Source: Methylotenera_A sp046594885 (GTDB taxonomy: Bacteria; Pseudomonadota; Gammaproteobacteria; Burkholderiales; Methylophilaceae). Taken from it: a stretch of 64,000 nucleotides of DNA. Below the pieces are notes generated by a model, which saw nothing but the letters and a program-made list of their open reading frames with translations, did no database searches and was not told the DNA's origin. Location of the stretch: contig JBKJRD010000088.1 of the NCBI GenBank assembly GCA_046594885.1, positions 1 to 64,000 of the forward strand, written 5' to 3'. Shown here piece by piece: positions 34,603 to 43,490 of the stretch (position 1 is the first letter of the stretch; the number at the start of each line of letters is the position of its first letter). The position numbers and the translations under genes were made by a program.

Positions 34603-36006
34603 GTGCAAGACAACTCATTAAATCAAAAAGCAAACGCTTGGTCTGGCCGTTTTAATGAGCCAGTGGCAGCGCTAGTAAAAAAATATACAGCATCGGTTAA
34701 TTTTGACCAACGTCTGGCCGAGTTTGATATTGCAGGTTCAATTGCACATGCAAAAATGTTGGGCGCACAGCGCATTATCAGTTTGGATGATGTGGCAAAA
34801 ATTGAACAAGGCCTGAACGAAATTTTGGCAGAAATTCAAGCAGGCCATTTTGAATGGTTGCTGGATTTAGAAGACGTACATCTCAATATTGAAAAGCGCT
34901 TAACCGATAAAATTGGTGATGCAGGTAAGCGCTTACATACTGGCAGAAGCCGTAACGACCAAGTAGCAACCGATGTGCGGCTTTGGTTGCGCACTGCGGT
35001 TGATGATATTTTGGTCGGCATTAAAAAGCTGCAATTGAGTATTGTCGATTTGGCGGAACAGCATGCTGATACCGTTATGCCAGGCTTTACCCATTTACAG
35101 GTGGCGCAGCCTGTGACGTTTGGCCATCACCTCATGGCTTATTTTGAGATGTTAAAACGTGATGCAGAGCGGTTTGTCGATTGCCGCAAACGCATCAATC
35201 ATTTGCCTTTGGGCGCGGCGGCTTTGGCTGGTACCAGCTATCCGATTAATCGTGAAATGGTGGCAAGCAGTTTAGGCTTTGATGGCGTATGTGAAAATTC
35301 ACTAGACGCAGTCAGTGACCGTGATTTTGCCATTGAATTTACCGCAGCAAGCGCATTGGTGATGACCCATTTATCACGTTTTTCTGAAGAGCTGATTTTA
35401 TGGTCTTCACCCAGATTCGCTTTTGTGGATATAGCCGACCGTTTCTGCACGGGATCATCGATTATGCCGCAAAAGAAAAACCCCGATGTGCCAGAATTGG
35501 TGCGCGGAAAAACAGGCCGCGTCAATGGGCATTTGGTTGCTTTGCTCACATTGATGAAAGGCCAGCCGCTGGCTTATAACAAAGATAATCAAGAAGACAA
35601 AGAGCCGCTGTTTGATACGGCTGATACCATTTTGATGACGCTAGCCATTTATGCGGATATGTTGCGCGCTGTGGAGGTCAACAAAACCAATATGCGCCAA
35701 GCGGCATTGGAAGGTTTTGCGACGGCGACTGATTTAGCTGATTATTTAGTCAAAAAAGGTCTGCCGTTTAGAGATGCCCATGAGGCAGTGGCTTTGGCGG
35801 TAAAACATGCCATGCAAAGAAAATGTGATTTGGCCGATTTGCCATTAGGCGAATTGCAACAATTTAATGCATCCATTCAAGATGATGTATATGCCGTATT
35901 AACCTTGGAAGGTTCATTAGCAAGCCGCGACCATATTGGCGGCACTGCGCCAGCGCAAGTTAAACAAGCAATTGTACGTGCGCGCCAATTATTAGGTAGT
36001 GAATGA
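34603..36006 (+). CDS. argH: Argininosuccinate lyase
   Basis: The 467-residue enzyme splits argininosuccinate into arginine and fumarate. Motifs include WSGRFNEPVAALV, TGRSRNDQVATDVRLW, HLQVAQPVTFGHH and the superfamily signature GSSIMPQKKNPD. The start is a GTG; the next ATG is far inside the conserved region. It is divergent from algZ, as in many proteobacteria. Confidence 0.97.
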   Translation: MQDNSLNQKANAWSGRFNEPVAALVKKYTASVNFDQRLAEFDIAGSIAHAKMLGAQRIISLDDVAKIEQGLNEILAEIQAGHFEWLLDLEDVHLNIEKRLTDKIGDAGKRLHTGRSRNDQVATDVRLWLRTAVDDILVGIKKLQLSIVDLAEQHADTVMPGFTHLQVAQPVTFGHHLMAYFEMLKRDAERFVDCRKRINHLPLGAAALAGTSYPINREMVASSLGFDGVCENSLDAVSDRDFAIEFTAASALVMTHLSRFSEELILWSSPRFAFVDIADRFCTGSSIMPQKKNPDVPELVRGKTGRVNGHLVALLTLMKGQPLAYNKDNQEDKEPLFDTADTILMTLAIYADMLRAVEVNKTNMRQAALEGFATATDLADYLVKKGLPFRDAHEAVALAVKHAMQRKCDLADLPLGELQQFNASIQDDVYAVLTLEGSLASRDHIGGTAPAQVKQAIVRARQLLGSE

Positions 36007-36025
36007 TCAAGCCTAGAAAGTTAAA

Positions 36026-37615
36026 TTGAAACTTAACCCGTTATTTGCCCTGCTAATTGCGCTTATTTTTATTAGCAATGCAGCTGCCATTAACGAGATA
36101 GCAGACAATGACTCAAATTTAGGCACCACTGCTCTAGATGCCAAAACAGCGCTGTCTAATGTTTCAGAGTCTGCTCAGCAACCAACCCCAGTGTTAACTG
36201 ACTCTGAAAATAGCTTATCTTGGCCAGCGATTCCGGGTGAAAGCTTGCAGGATATTGCGCGTGCTTTTTACCCCAAAAGTAGCGTGATGCGGCGTTTGTT
36301 TATTGCTAAAACTTTGCGCTTAAATACACAAATCGAACCCAAGCTTAAGCCAGCCGCTATTTTTAAACAAGCTACGCTGTTAAGTATTCCTACACTTAAA
36401 TCGTTATCTAACACTAGGCAAGCGATTAATGCCGCTAATCGTGCGAAACCTAAGCCAGAAAAACTAACGATGAGTTATCGCATCAATCAAGCGGCGAGTA
36501 ATCTACCAGCGAGCAATCTGCCCACTATGCTGTTGCAGGAATATCAACTCTTAGTCAGCAAAAACGCTTTTTTAAAGACCGAACTGCAGCGTCTGCATGC
36601 AAAAATTGCTTTGTTACAAACAAAATTAAACACTTTAAAACTGGTGCTGGATAAAACGCTTAGACTGTCTATTCAACAAACAGCTAATCCAAATTTGGTC
36701 ACTAACCCTACGAAAAATAATATTAAGCCGCAAGCGCAAACAGCCCATGCCGATTATGCAGAAGAAAAAGTATTTAAAAATCTCAATGAAAATAGCGCTA
36801 AGCCAGCCAGCACTGTTAAAAAGTCAGTTAAACCAACTGCACAAAGCACTGTTTTAGCAACAGCACAACCGCAGGCTTGGCTCTCAAACCTGCTGATATA
36901 TTTGTTCTACGCGGTATTGGCTGTGGGTCTTATATTGGCTTTAGCGCTTTATGCGCTAAACAAATACCGTCAACGCATATACGTGCGCTTTAATCGGTCG
37001 GTTCCTGCTGTGGATGGTACATTGACAGAGTTTGGCGAGCAGTGGCAAGACACGGAGCAGGAGCCAGCATCTGACAATATTGTTGAGCAGCAAGCAGAGG
37101 CGGCAAAAAATTTCGTCAATACCGAAATGCAAGCTGAGCAAGCTAGCGCGCTTTCAACTTTAGAAGAAGCAAGGTTGTTGATGAGCATTAACCGTGTGCA
37201 AGACGCGATTGCGCATTTGAAGTTAACCATTGAAAATCAGCCAAAAACGTCAATTAATCACTGCCTTTATCTGCTAGAAATATTCAGAAAACTGAATTTA
37301 AAAGCAGACTTTGAACATTATGCCAAAGCCATGCATCTGACATTTAATGTGATGACGCCAGTTTGGCACGAAACGGGCACGGCCATTACCGACGTGAAAA
37401 TGGTGGTGCCACAACACTTAGAAGAGTTTCCACACATTATGGAAAAACTAGATGCCGTTTGGCCAAGCGAGTTAGCAAGAGTGTATTTGGAAAGCTTGAT
37501 GACGGACAATCGCGATGGCGAACGCGCAGGTTTTAGTCAATCGGCTTTGGATGAAATTTTATTGCTAATTGGGCTGTTAGACGGGCGTAAAGCGCTTGCA
37601 GCCAAACAGACTTAA
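36026..37615 (+). CDS. FimV-like membrane protein, short form
   Basis: The 529-residue protein has a signal peptide (about 1-21), a LysM-like segment (PGESLQDIARAFYPKSS), a predicted coiled coil (about 175-215), a membrane helix near 289-312 and a cytoplasmic C-terminus with helical repeats (MSINRVQDAIAHLKL, IFRKLNLKADFEHYAKA) like the end of FimV. FimV family proteins organise cell poles, pili and secretion. The start is a TTG preceded by AGAAAG. Its stop overlaps that of hemW on the other strand. A second FimV-like gene is at 56.8 kb. Confidence 0.75.
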   Translation: MKLNPLFALLIALIFISNAAAINEIADNDSNLGTTALDAKTALSNVSESAQQPTPVLTDSENSLSWPAIPGESLQDIARAFYPKSSVMRRLFIAKTLRLNTQIEPKLKPAAIFKQATLLSIPTLKSLSNTRQAINAANRAKPKPEKLTMSYRINQAASNLPASNLPTMLLQEYQLLVSKNAFLKTELQRLHAKIALLQTKLNTLKLVLDKTLRLSIQQTANPNLVTNPTKNNIKPQAQTAHADYAEEKVFKNLNENSAKPASTVKKSVKPTAQSTVLATAQPQAWLSNLLIYLFYAVLAVGLILALALYALNKYRQRIYVRFNRSVPAVDGTLTEFGEQWQDTEQEPASDNIVEQQAEAAKNFVNTEMQAEQASALSTLEEARLLMSINRVQDAIAHLKLTIENQPKTSINHCLYLLEIFRKLNLKADFEHYAKAMHLTFNVMTPVWHETGTAITDVKMVVPQHLEEFPHIMEKLDAVWPSELARVYLESLMTDNRDGERAGFSQSALDEILLLIGLLDGRKALAAKQT

Positions 37616-38847
37616 CCCAAAAAAATAGCCAATAAATCGTTTAAATAGCGCTGCCCCAATAATGTCGGCGTAATGCGATGCACATCCTGCGTGATTAATT
37701 TTTTCTCTAGCGCGATTTTGATATTGGCCTGAATGGATTGCAACGGTTTTCCAGTGCGCTCCTGAAAAAGTGTTGCCTCAAAACCACCAGTCAATCGCAG
37801 TGCATTCATCATAAATTCAAAGCCCAAATCGGCTTGTTCAATCACCCAGCAGTTATCTACCGCATTGCCATCTTCGGCATGTTGCATAAATGCTTTTGGG
37901 TGCTTGTGGCGCGTTTCGCGGGTGATTTTATCGTGATAGCTGAGCTTGCTATGTGCGCCAGCACCAATACCCAAATAATCGCCAAATTGCCAATAGTTGA
38001 TATTGTGTTTGGCTTGAGTATTTTTATGTAATAAGTTTGGCTTGCAAAAAGCCGACGTTTCGTAATGTGCATAACCGTTATCAGCCAGTACAGTTTCAAT
38101 CTGCTCCTGCATATCCGCGCTTTCATCATCATCAGGTAAATTTGGCGGCGTGCGATGAAAAGGCGTATTGGGTTCTAACGTTAAATGATAAAACGATAAA
38201 TGGTCAGGATTGAGCGCCACGGCTTGGCGCACGTCTTGCAAAGCATGTGCTAACGTTTGATTCGGCAACGCGTACATCACATCTAAATTCACCCGTTCAA
38301 AGGTGTTAAGTGCTAATTCAGCCGCGGCAAGCGCCTGTTTGTCATCATGAATGCGACCCAACGCTTTAAGATAATCTGCATTAAAGCTTTGAATACCCAG
38401 TGATAGTCGATTCACACCAGCTTGTTTGTAAGCGGCAAAACGGCCAGCTTCCAAAGTACCAGGGTTGGCTTCCAAGGTAATTTCAGCGTCATATTCCAGC
38501 GGCGTTAACATACGCACTGCGCTTAAAATTTCATCAATGGCTTCAGCCGAAAATAAGCTGGGCGTGCCACCACCAAAAAATACACTTTTTATTTTTCGGC
38601 CATAAACGCGCGGTACACTTTGTTCTAAATCGGCAATTAGTGCGGCTACATAGCGTTTTTCAGGAATCTCAGCTCTTGATTCATGCGAATTAAAATCGCA
38701 ATAAGGACATTTCTTTACACACCACGGAATATGAATATACAACGATAACGGCGGCGGATTGGTCAAACCAGATAATGTCGCATCGCCCAAAATCGGTGAA
38801 GTGGTATTGATTGGTATAAAGTTGCTGATTGGAATGATGGGAATCAT
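37612..38847 (-). CDS. hemW: Radical SAM heme chaperone HemW
   Basis: The 411-residue protein has the radical-SAM cluster motif C-x3-C-x2-C at Cys43, Cys47 and Cys50 in PWCVKKCPYCDFNSH, and FGGGTPS, EANPGT and SLGIQSF typical of the HemN/HemW group. Lack of the extra HemN N-terminal motif fits HemW, which delivers heme to respiratory proteins, rather than coproporphyrinogen oxidase. Its ATG overlaps the stop of the HEPN-type gene (ATGA). The N-terminal 30 residues are less conserved and may be overextended. Confidence 0.93.
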   Translation of the reverse strand: MIPIIPISNFIPINTTSPILGDATLSGLTNPPPLSLYIHIPWCVKKCPYCDFNSHESRAEIPEKRYVAALIADLEQSVPRVYGRKIKSVFFGGGTPSLFSAEAIDEILSAVRMLTPLEYDAEITLEANPGTLEAGRFAAYKQAGVNRLSLGIQSFNADYLKALGRIHDDKQALAAAELALNTFERVNLDVMYALPNQTLAHALQDVRQAVALNPDHLSFYHLTLEPNTPFHRTPPNLPDDDESADMQEQIETVLADNGYAHYETSAFCKPNLLHKNTQAKHNINYWQFGDYLGIGAGAHSKLSYHDKITRETRHKHPKAFMQHAEDGNAVDNCWVIEQADLGFEFMMNALRLTGGFEATLFQERTGKPLQSIQANIKIALEKKLITQDVHRITPTLLGQRYLNDLLAIFLG

Positions 38848-39689
38848 AAAGCTTCATTTTTAGCAGATTCAAGTACGTCTTTAAATATATATAAAAGCTC
38901 TTTTAGTGAATTTTTGATTTTTGTAAAATCATTGCTAGAGCCTTTGCCACGATGGGCAATATTAGAGCGAATTTGATAATAATAATTAAGAGATTCCTCA
39001 CATTTATGCTTATTGAGTTGATAATTTTTTCTTGGGTTGTCTGCTCTAAAAATCTTTGCTTCGCGCTCTACATGCTTTATTAAAGCATTTTTAAAAGAAT
39101 CTTCTTGAGATAGTTTCTTGATTTTTTCATAAACAGAATCTCCTAAGTTGTAACGCAAAGAAAGATATCGTTCTATTGATGACCATAATAATAAATATGC
39201 CATTTGCAGATGAAACATTTGCTTCAAATTATGATTAAAATACGCTTTAATGTTTGGAGTTGAATATGATTCAAAAGTATCTTCAATTGCATCAAGTGCG
39301 TTAGTAAATAAAGGGTCACTCCATGAATCCCATTTTTGACAATCAAGAAATTCGCTCCCCTTCGTGGGTGAGTTTCCATGAAGAATGTTAACCTTCTCTA
39401 AATTTACAAAATTTTCCGACCAATGATAGTGCTTGTCTGGTTCCATTGACGAAATGCGTTTATAAGCATCAGCTTGTTTTGTTTCAATAAAACTAATTAC
39501 TGAGCCATGAACAGATTCATAACCGATTTCATCAAAAATAGGCAAGCCATCCCTAACAAGTAATTTCCCTTTAATAGTGCTTTCTGTAGTTGTTTTAACA
39601 AAATCTTTAATTTGGAAGAAGCTAATTTCTGATTTTTTAAAAATACCGTAAGCAAAAAAAGGTAACGAGGTATCTCTAGGAAAAATCAT
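38844..39689 (-). CDS. HEPN-domain protein of unknown function
   Basis: The 281-residue protein has a divergent N-terminal part (1-150) and a C-terminal helical region with LLLWSSIERYLSLRY near 167-180 and R-x4-H (Arg241 to His246, RSNIAH) followed by RGKG. This is the pattern of Apea/Abi-type HEPN domains, which often act as RNases in defence or toxin systems. It is more AT-rich than its neighbours. It overlaps by four bases (ATGA) both the small gene upstream and hemW downstream, although rdgB and hemW commonly adjoin in relatives. Acquisition into a working transcript is inferred. Confidence 0.7.
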   Translation of the reverse strand: MIFPRDTSLPFFAYGIFKKSEISFFQIKDFVKTTTESTIKGKLLVRDGLPIFDEIGYESVHGSVISFIETKQADAYKRISSMEPDKHYHWSENFVNLEKVNILHGNSPTKGSEFLDCQKWDSWSDPLFTNALDAIEDTFESYSTPNIKAYFNHNLKQMFHLQMAYLLLWSSIERYLSLRYNLGDSVYEKIKKLSQEDSFKNALIKHVEREAKIFRADNPRKNYQLNKHKCEESLNYYYQIRSNIAHRGKGSSNDFTKIKNSLKELLYIFKDVLESAKNEAL

Positions 39690-39901
39690 AATTTTTTTTG
39701 ATACGGGTTAATCAGCTGTTCAATCATTAAATTGAGCGTTTCACGCATTTGCAAATCCGATACTTCCATTAGCAAGCCGTCTTCAAACGCGTCTTGCATC
39801 ATCTGCTGAATTTCTTCAAAATTTTCTTGCATGACTTTAATTTTTTCGGTGCAGGCGACTACGCTATTATCGTCGCGAAGCCATGTTGGTAGCGGTTTCA
39901 T
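39686..39901 (-). CDS. Small conserved-looking protein between rdgB and hemW
   Basis: The 71-residue acidic helical protein contains KVMQENFEEIQQMMQDAFED and ETLNLMIEQLINPY. It has no signal or membrane segment. It starts 12 bases after the rdgB stop and its own stop overlaps the HEPN-type gene, so it is part of the same transcript. I do not recognise the family. Confidence 0.7.
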   Translation of the reverse strand: MKPLPTWLRDDNSVVACTEKIKVMQENFEEIQQMMQDAFEDGLLMEVSDLQMRETLNLMIEQLINPYQKKL

Positions 39902-39913
39902 TTTTTGTGTTAT

Positions 39914-40522
39914 TTAATACGTTAAGTGTTGAATTAATTGCAACATTTTACGCAAAGCATGGCCACGGTGACTGAGTTTATTTTTAATGTCGGGTGTTAA
40001 CTCAGCGGCAGATTTGCCGGTGATGGCGTCTAAAAATAATGGGTCGTAACCAAAGCCGTTATCGCCACGCTCTTTTTTTAAAATAGCGCCTTTCCAAATA
40101 CCTTCGGCAATCAGCGGTTGCGGGTCATCAGGTTGACGCACTAGCACCAAACAGCAATAGTAATGCGCAAAACGGTTTTCATGTTGTTTTAAGGTGTTAA
40201 GTAGATGCGTGTTATTGTGGGCGTCGCGGCTTATATTTTCTGGCGGCTCACCACCAAAATAAGCCGAATGCACGCCCGGCGCACCTTGCAAGGCTTCTAA
40301 ACACAAACCTGAATCGTCTGCCAGTGCAGGTAAACCTGTGATTAGGCTGGCGTTTCGCGCTTTAGCTAGGCCATTTTCAATAAACGTACAATGCGGTTCT
40401 GCGGCTTCTGGCACGTTAAAGGCAGATTGCGGCAACACTTGAATATCAATCGGCGCTAATAAGGCTTGAATCTCGGCAAGCTTGCCTGGGTTGTTAGATG
40501 CAATCACCAACTGTTTAAACAT
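39914..40522 (-). CDS. rdgB: Non-canonical purine NTP pyrophosphatase (RdgB/HAM1)
   Basis: The 202-residue enzyme hydrolyses ITP, dITP and XTP to monophosphates, keeping damaged purines out of nucleic acids. Motifs are ASNNPGKLAEIQALL at the start, ADDSGLCLEAL, GVHSAYFGG and GDNGFGYDPLF. rph lies four bases upstream, the usual rph-rdgB order. Confidence 0.97.
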   Translation of the reverse strand: MFKQLVIASNNPGKLAEIQALLAPIDIQVLPQSAFNVPEAAEPHCTFIENGLAKARNASLITGLPALADDSGLCLEALQGAPGVHSAYFGGEPPENISRDAHNNTHLLNTLKQHENRFAHYYCCLVLVRQPDDPQPLIAEGIWKGAILKKERGDNGFGYDPLFLDAITGKSAAELTPDIKNKLSHRGHALRKMLQLIQHLTY

Positions 40523-40526
40523 ACAT

Positions 40527-41285
40527 TTAGCCTGCTGATGCGCTTAAAACGGCTTTTTGTTTGGCCAGCAAATCACTGATGCCACTTGTTGCTAAATCTA
40601 ACATTGCGCTCATGGTTTCGCGCGCAAACGGCTCGCCTTCAGCCGTGCCTTGAATCTCAACAAAGCCACCATCTGCGGTCATCACCACATTCATATCAGT
40701 GTCGCAATCTGAGTCTTCAATATAGTCTAAATCTAACACTGGCGCGCCTTTGTATACGCCAACTGAAATGGCGGCAACGGCTTGTTTGAGTGGATTTTCA
40801 GCGATTTTGCCTGATTTTAACAAGCTAGAAATCGCATCATGCAAGGCAACATAAGCACCCGTAATGCTGGCAGTGCGCGTGCCGCCATCGGCTTGAATCA
40901 CATCGCAATCAATATGTACACTGCGCTCGCCCAGTTTTTCAAGGTCAATAATGGCGCGCAAGCTACGGCCAATTAAGCGTTGAATTTCTTGGGTACGGCC
41001 AGATTGTTTGCCCTTGGCGGCTTCTCTATCCATGCGGCTGCCAGTTGAACGTGGCAACATGCCATATTCTGCAGTCACCCAGCCTTGATTTTTGCCTTTT
41101 AAAAAGCCGGGCACTTTTTCCTCAACACTGGCTGTGCAAAGCACGTGCGTATCACCAAACTTAACCAAAACAGAACCTTCGGCATGCTTGGTATAGTGGC
41201 GGATAATTTCTACTGGCCGCAGTTGATTGGTTGCGCGTTGGCTAGGGCGGGCATTCACTTGTAAAATAGGGGTTTGCATAGTCAT
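40527..41285 (-). CDS. rph: Ribonuclease PH
   Basis: The phosphorolytic enzyme trims tRNA 3' ends. It shows RPSQRATNQLRPVEI, VLVKFGDTHVLCTASVEEKVP, GWVTAEYGMLPRST and DCDVIQADGGTRTASITGA. About 252 residues from the ATG at 41285; a GTG at 41309 and an ATG at 41279 are alternatives, with no decisive ribosome site. It is followed closely by rdgB. Confidence 0.96.
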   Translation of the reverse strand: MTMQTPILQVNARPSQRATNQLRPVEIIRHYTKHAEGSVLVKFGDTHVLCTASVEEKVPGFLKGKNQGWVTAEYGMLPRSTGSRMDREAAKGKQSGRTQEIQRLIGRSLRAIIDLEKLGERSVHIDCDVIQADGGTRTASITGAYVALHDAISSLLKSGKIAENPLKQAVAAISVGVYKGAPVLDLDYIEDSDCDTDMNVVMTADGGFVEIQGTAEGEPFARETMSAMLDLATSGISDLLAKQKAVLSASAG

Positions 41286-41394
41286 AAGTATTTCGTTTGT
41301 ATTAAACACTTATTATAAGCGATGCGTTATTGAGATACCTTTTAAACTTATCCAGTTAAGGTTAATGTTGCCAAGACTTAACCATAAAATACAG

Positions 41395-42324
41395 CTAAAT
41401 TCTGGGTTTTTGCTGCGTTTTGTTTAATGCATGTTGAATTTCATTAATGGTATTTTCAATATCATCATCCGATAAATCGTTTAAATCCATGCTTTCATGA
41501 TTATGTTGTTGCATAGTATTCATTATGGTGGTGGTTTCACCCAGCGGCATTAATTGTGTTGAAACCGCATCGCTACTTTGCTGCCTATCACCCCATTGCA
41601 AGCCAATTGCGCTCATGTTATCGCCACGTTCGTCACTGGCAAATTCGGCGCTATCCATCAATTTATTGGTAGCGTCGGCAATCACAATATTGTGCTGAAT
41701 AATCTCTTTGATTTGTTGGTCGTTCAATACGCCCCACACGCCATCTGTGCATAATAAGATGGTATCGCCTTCAAGCAATTCAAAACGATCCGACAAATCA
41801 ATCTGCGGCGGTGTTTCGCCACCCAGGCAATTATAAATTTTGTTTTTGTAAGGATGCGTCGCCATTTCTTCTTTGCTAATCATGCCTTTTTTGTACAAGG
41901 ATTGCACCACAGAATGGTCTTCGGTACGAAATAGCAAATGCCCATCGCGGAAGTGGTATAGCCGAGAATCGCCCACATGCGCGCAATATAAAAAGCCACG
42001 TTGAATAATGGCTACCACAATCGTGGTGCGTGGCGATTCGATTAGCTCATCTCTTTGCGTCACGTTATCAATCATGTCGTGCACTTGCTGAATATGATCG
42101 ATTAAAAATTTAGCAGGACTACTTAAAAAAGGCACCGCTAAACGCTGAAAGGCCTCGGTAAGGGTTTTTACTGCTAAATGCGCAGCAATTTCCCCGTTGC
42201 GGTGTCCGCCCATACCATCGGCCAGCACTAATAACAAGGCATCTTTGCTGTAAGAATATGCCAAGCGGTCCTGATTATAATTTCTAGGGCCTTGGCGACT
42301 ATTTTGGTAGATAGAAAATTTCAT
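41395..42324 (-). CDS. PP2C-type Ser/Thr protein phosphatase
   Basis: The 309-residue phosphatase has the metal-binding motifs NQDRLAYS, LVLADGMGGHRNGE, HVGDSRLYHF and LLCTDGVWGVL, then DERGDNMSAI. After about residue 245 comes a polar tail rich in acidic residues. It would reverse phosphorylation by the kinase encoded 55 bases upstream. The pair resembles kinase/phosphatase couples linked to secretion or cell-envelope control, but no such genes adjoin it. Confidence 0.92.
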   Translation of the reverse strand: MKFSIYQNSRQGPRNYNQDRLAYSYSKDALLLVLADGMGGHRNGEIAAHLAVKTLTEAFQRLAVPFLSSPAKFLIDHIQQVHDMIDNVTQRDELIESPRTTIVVAIIQRGFLYCAHVGDSRLYHFRDGHLLFRTEDHSVVQSLYKKGMISKEEMATHPYKNKIYNCLGGETPPQIDLSDRFELLEGDTILLCTDGVWGVLNDQQIKEIIQHNIVIADATNKLMDSAEFASDERGDNMSAIGLQWGDRQQSSDAVSTQLMPLGETTTIMNTMQQHNHESMDLNDLSDDDIENTINEIQHALNKTQQKPRI

Positions 42325-42379
42325 GTCGGCTTAAACAGGTTTTTTAATGTTTTTATTGAGTGAATGCGTCATTTGTATC

Positions 42380-43321
42380 TTAAAGCGGTTTGTTGAGAGC
42401 GTCTTTAATTTTTTTCGCAAAACTGGGTTTTTTTACCTCAATTGGGGGAACAATCTCAAATAAAGTTTTTTGCAGTGAAAATACGCTTTGTGGGCGTTCT
42501 AGATAATTTAGATTCAGACAGTTATCAATAATTTGCAATAACTCTTGCGTGTAAATGCCTTTGCCCACCTTGGTGGCAGGCGCTAAAAAGTCTTTTTTAG
42601 TGCGCTGATTTGCAGCCATTGGCGCAGACCTTGCTAAACAAGAGTACATGCTGGCGCCCACGCTGTAAATATCGCTCCACGGGCCCAGTTGCTTACGTTC
42701 AAAATATTGCTCTGGTGGTGCAAAACCTGGCGTGTAACTCGGTGATAACTTAGATTGCGTTTGTGTCAGTGTTTGCCGTGCCGAACCAAAATCCAGCAAT
42801 ACGGGTGAGCCATCTAATCGGATATAAATATTAGCGGGCTTAATATCTAAATGCAGTAATTTTTGCGCATGTACTTCGCGCAGGCCATTTAGCAGCTCGC
42901 CAAAAACACGACGCACAAATCGTTCGTTAACTGGCTCTGGTTGTGACAGAATAAAATCTTGTAAGGATTTGCCGCGCTCATATTGCATCACCATATACAC
43001 AGTGTTGTTTTCTCTGAAGAAATTGACCACGCGCACAATGTTTTTGTGGTCAATTTTGGCCAGCGCTAAGCCTTCTTCAAAAAAACATTTTAGGCCATGT
43101 TTAAAAGTGGCGGCATCATCATCGCTGTCCAAAAGTACGGTCGCGCCGTCTTCACGTAAGGCTAAACCCGTGGGCATATATTCTTTAATCGCCACGATAT
43201 TTTTATTCATATCTTGCGCCAGATACACAAAACTAAACCCACCCGTGCTTAATACGCGCGTGATGATGTAATCTTGCAGAATATAGCCGATAGGCAGCGA
43301 TTGGTTTTTAAGGGTAGCCAT
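42380..43321 (-). CDS. Hanks-type Ser/Thr protein kinase
   Basis: The 313-residue kinase shows a glycine-rich loop (LSTGGFSFVYLA), the ATP lysine in IVAIKEYMP, the catalytic loop HLDIKPANIYI (Leu in place of the more common Arg before Asp), LLDFGSA with the DFG motif, and an activation segment ending YTPGFAPPEQY. There is no membrane segment or sensor domain, only a short basic C-terminus. Lack of the arginine in the HRD position suggests it does not need activation-loop phosphorylation. It is cotranscribed with the PP2C phosphatase. Confidence 0.92.
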   Translation of the reverse strand: MATLKNQSLPIGYILQDYIITRVLSTGGFSFVYLAQDMNKNIVAIKEYMPTGLALREDGATVLLDSDDDAATFKHGLKCFFEEGLALAKIDHKNIVRVVNFFRENNTVYMVMQYERGKSLQDFILSQPEPVNERFVRRVFGELLNGLREVHAQKLLHLDIKPANIYIRLDGSPVLLDFGSARQTLTQTQSKLSPSYTPGFAPPEQYFERKQLGPWSDIYSVGASMYSCLARSAPMAANQRTKKDFLAPATKVGKGIYTQELLQIIDNCLNLNYLERPQSVFSLQKTLFEIVPPIEVKKPSFAKKIKDALNKPL

Positions 43322-43490
43322 CTAGTTAAGTAGCGCGTCTAATATGGGTGCAATATACCTAGTTATGAGGATTATAAATTAAATCATCAATTTAATTAAT
43401 TTACGTATTCTCGCATAAAAATCATGTTAAATCATAGGGGTTTGATACAATTGTCATAAATTACTTTAACTGTATATGGAATTTGCAATC

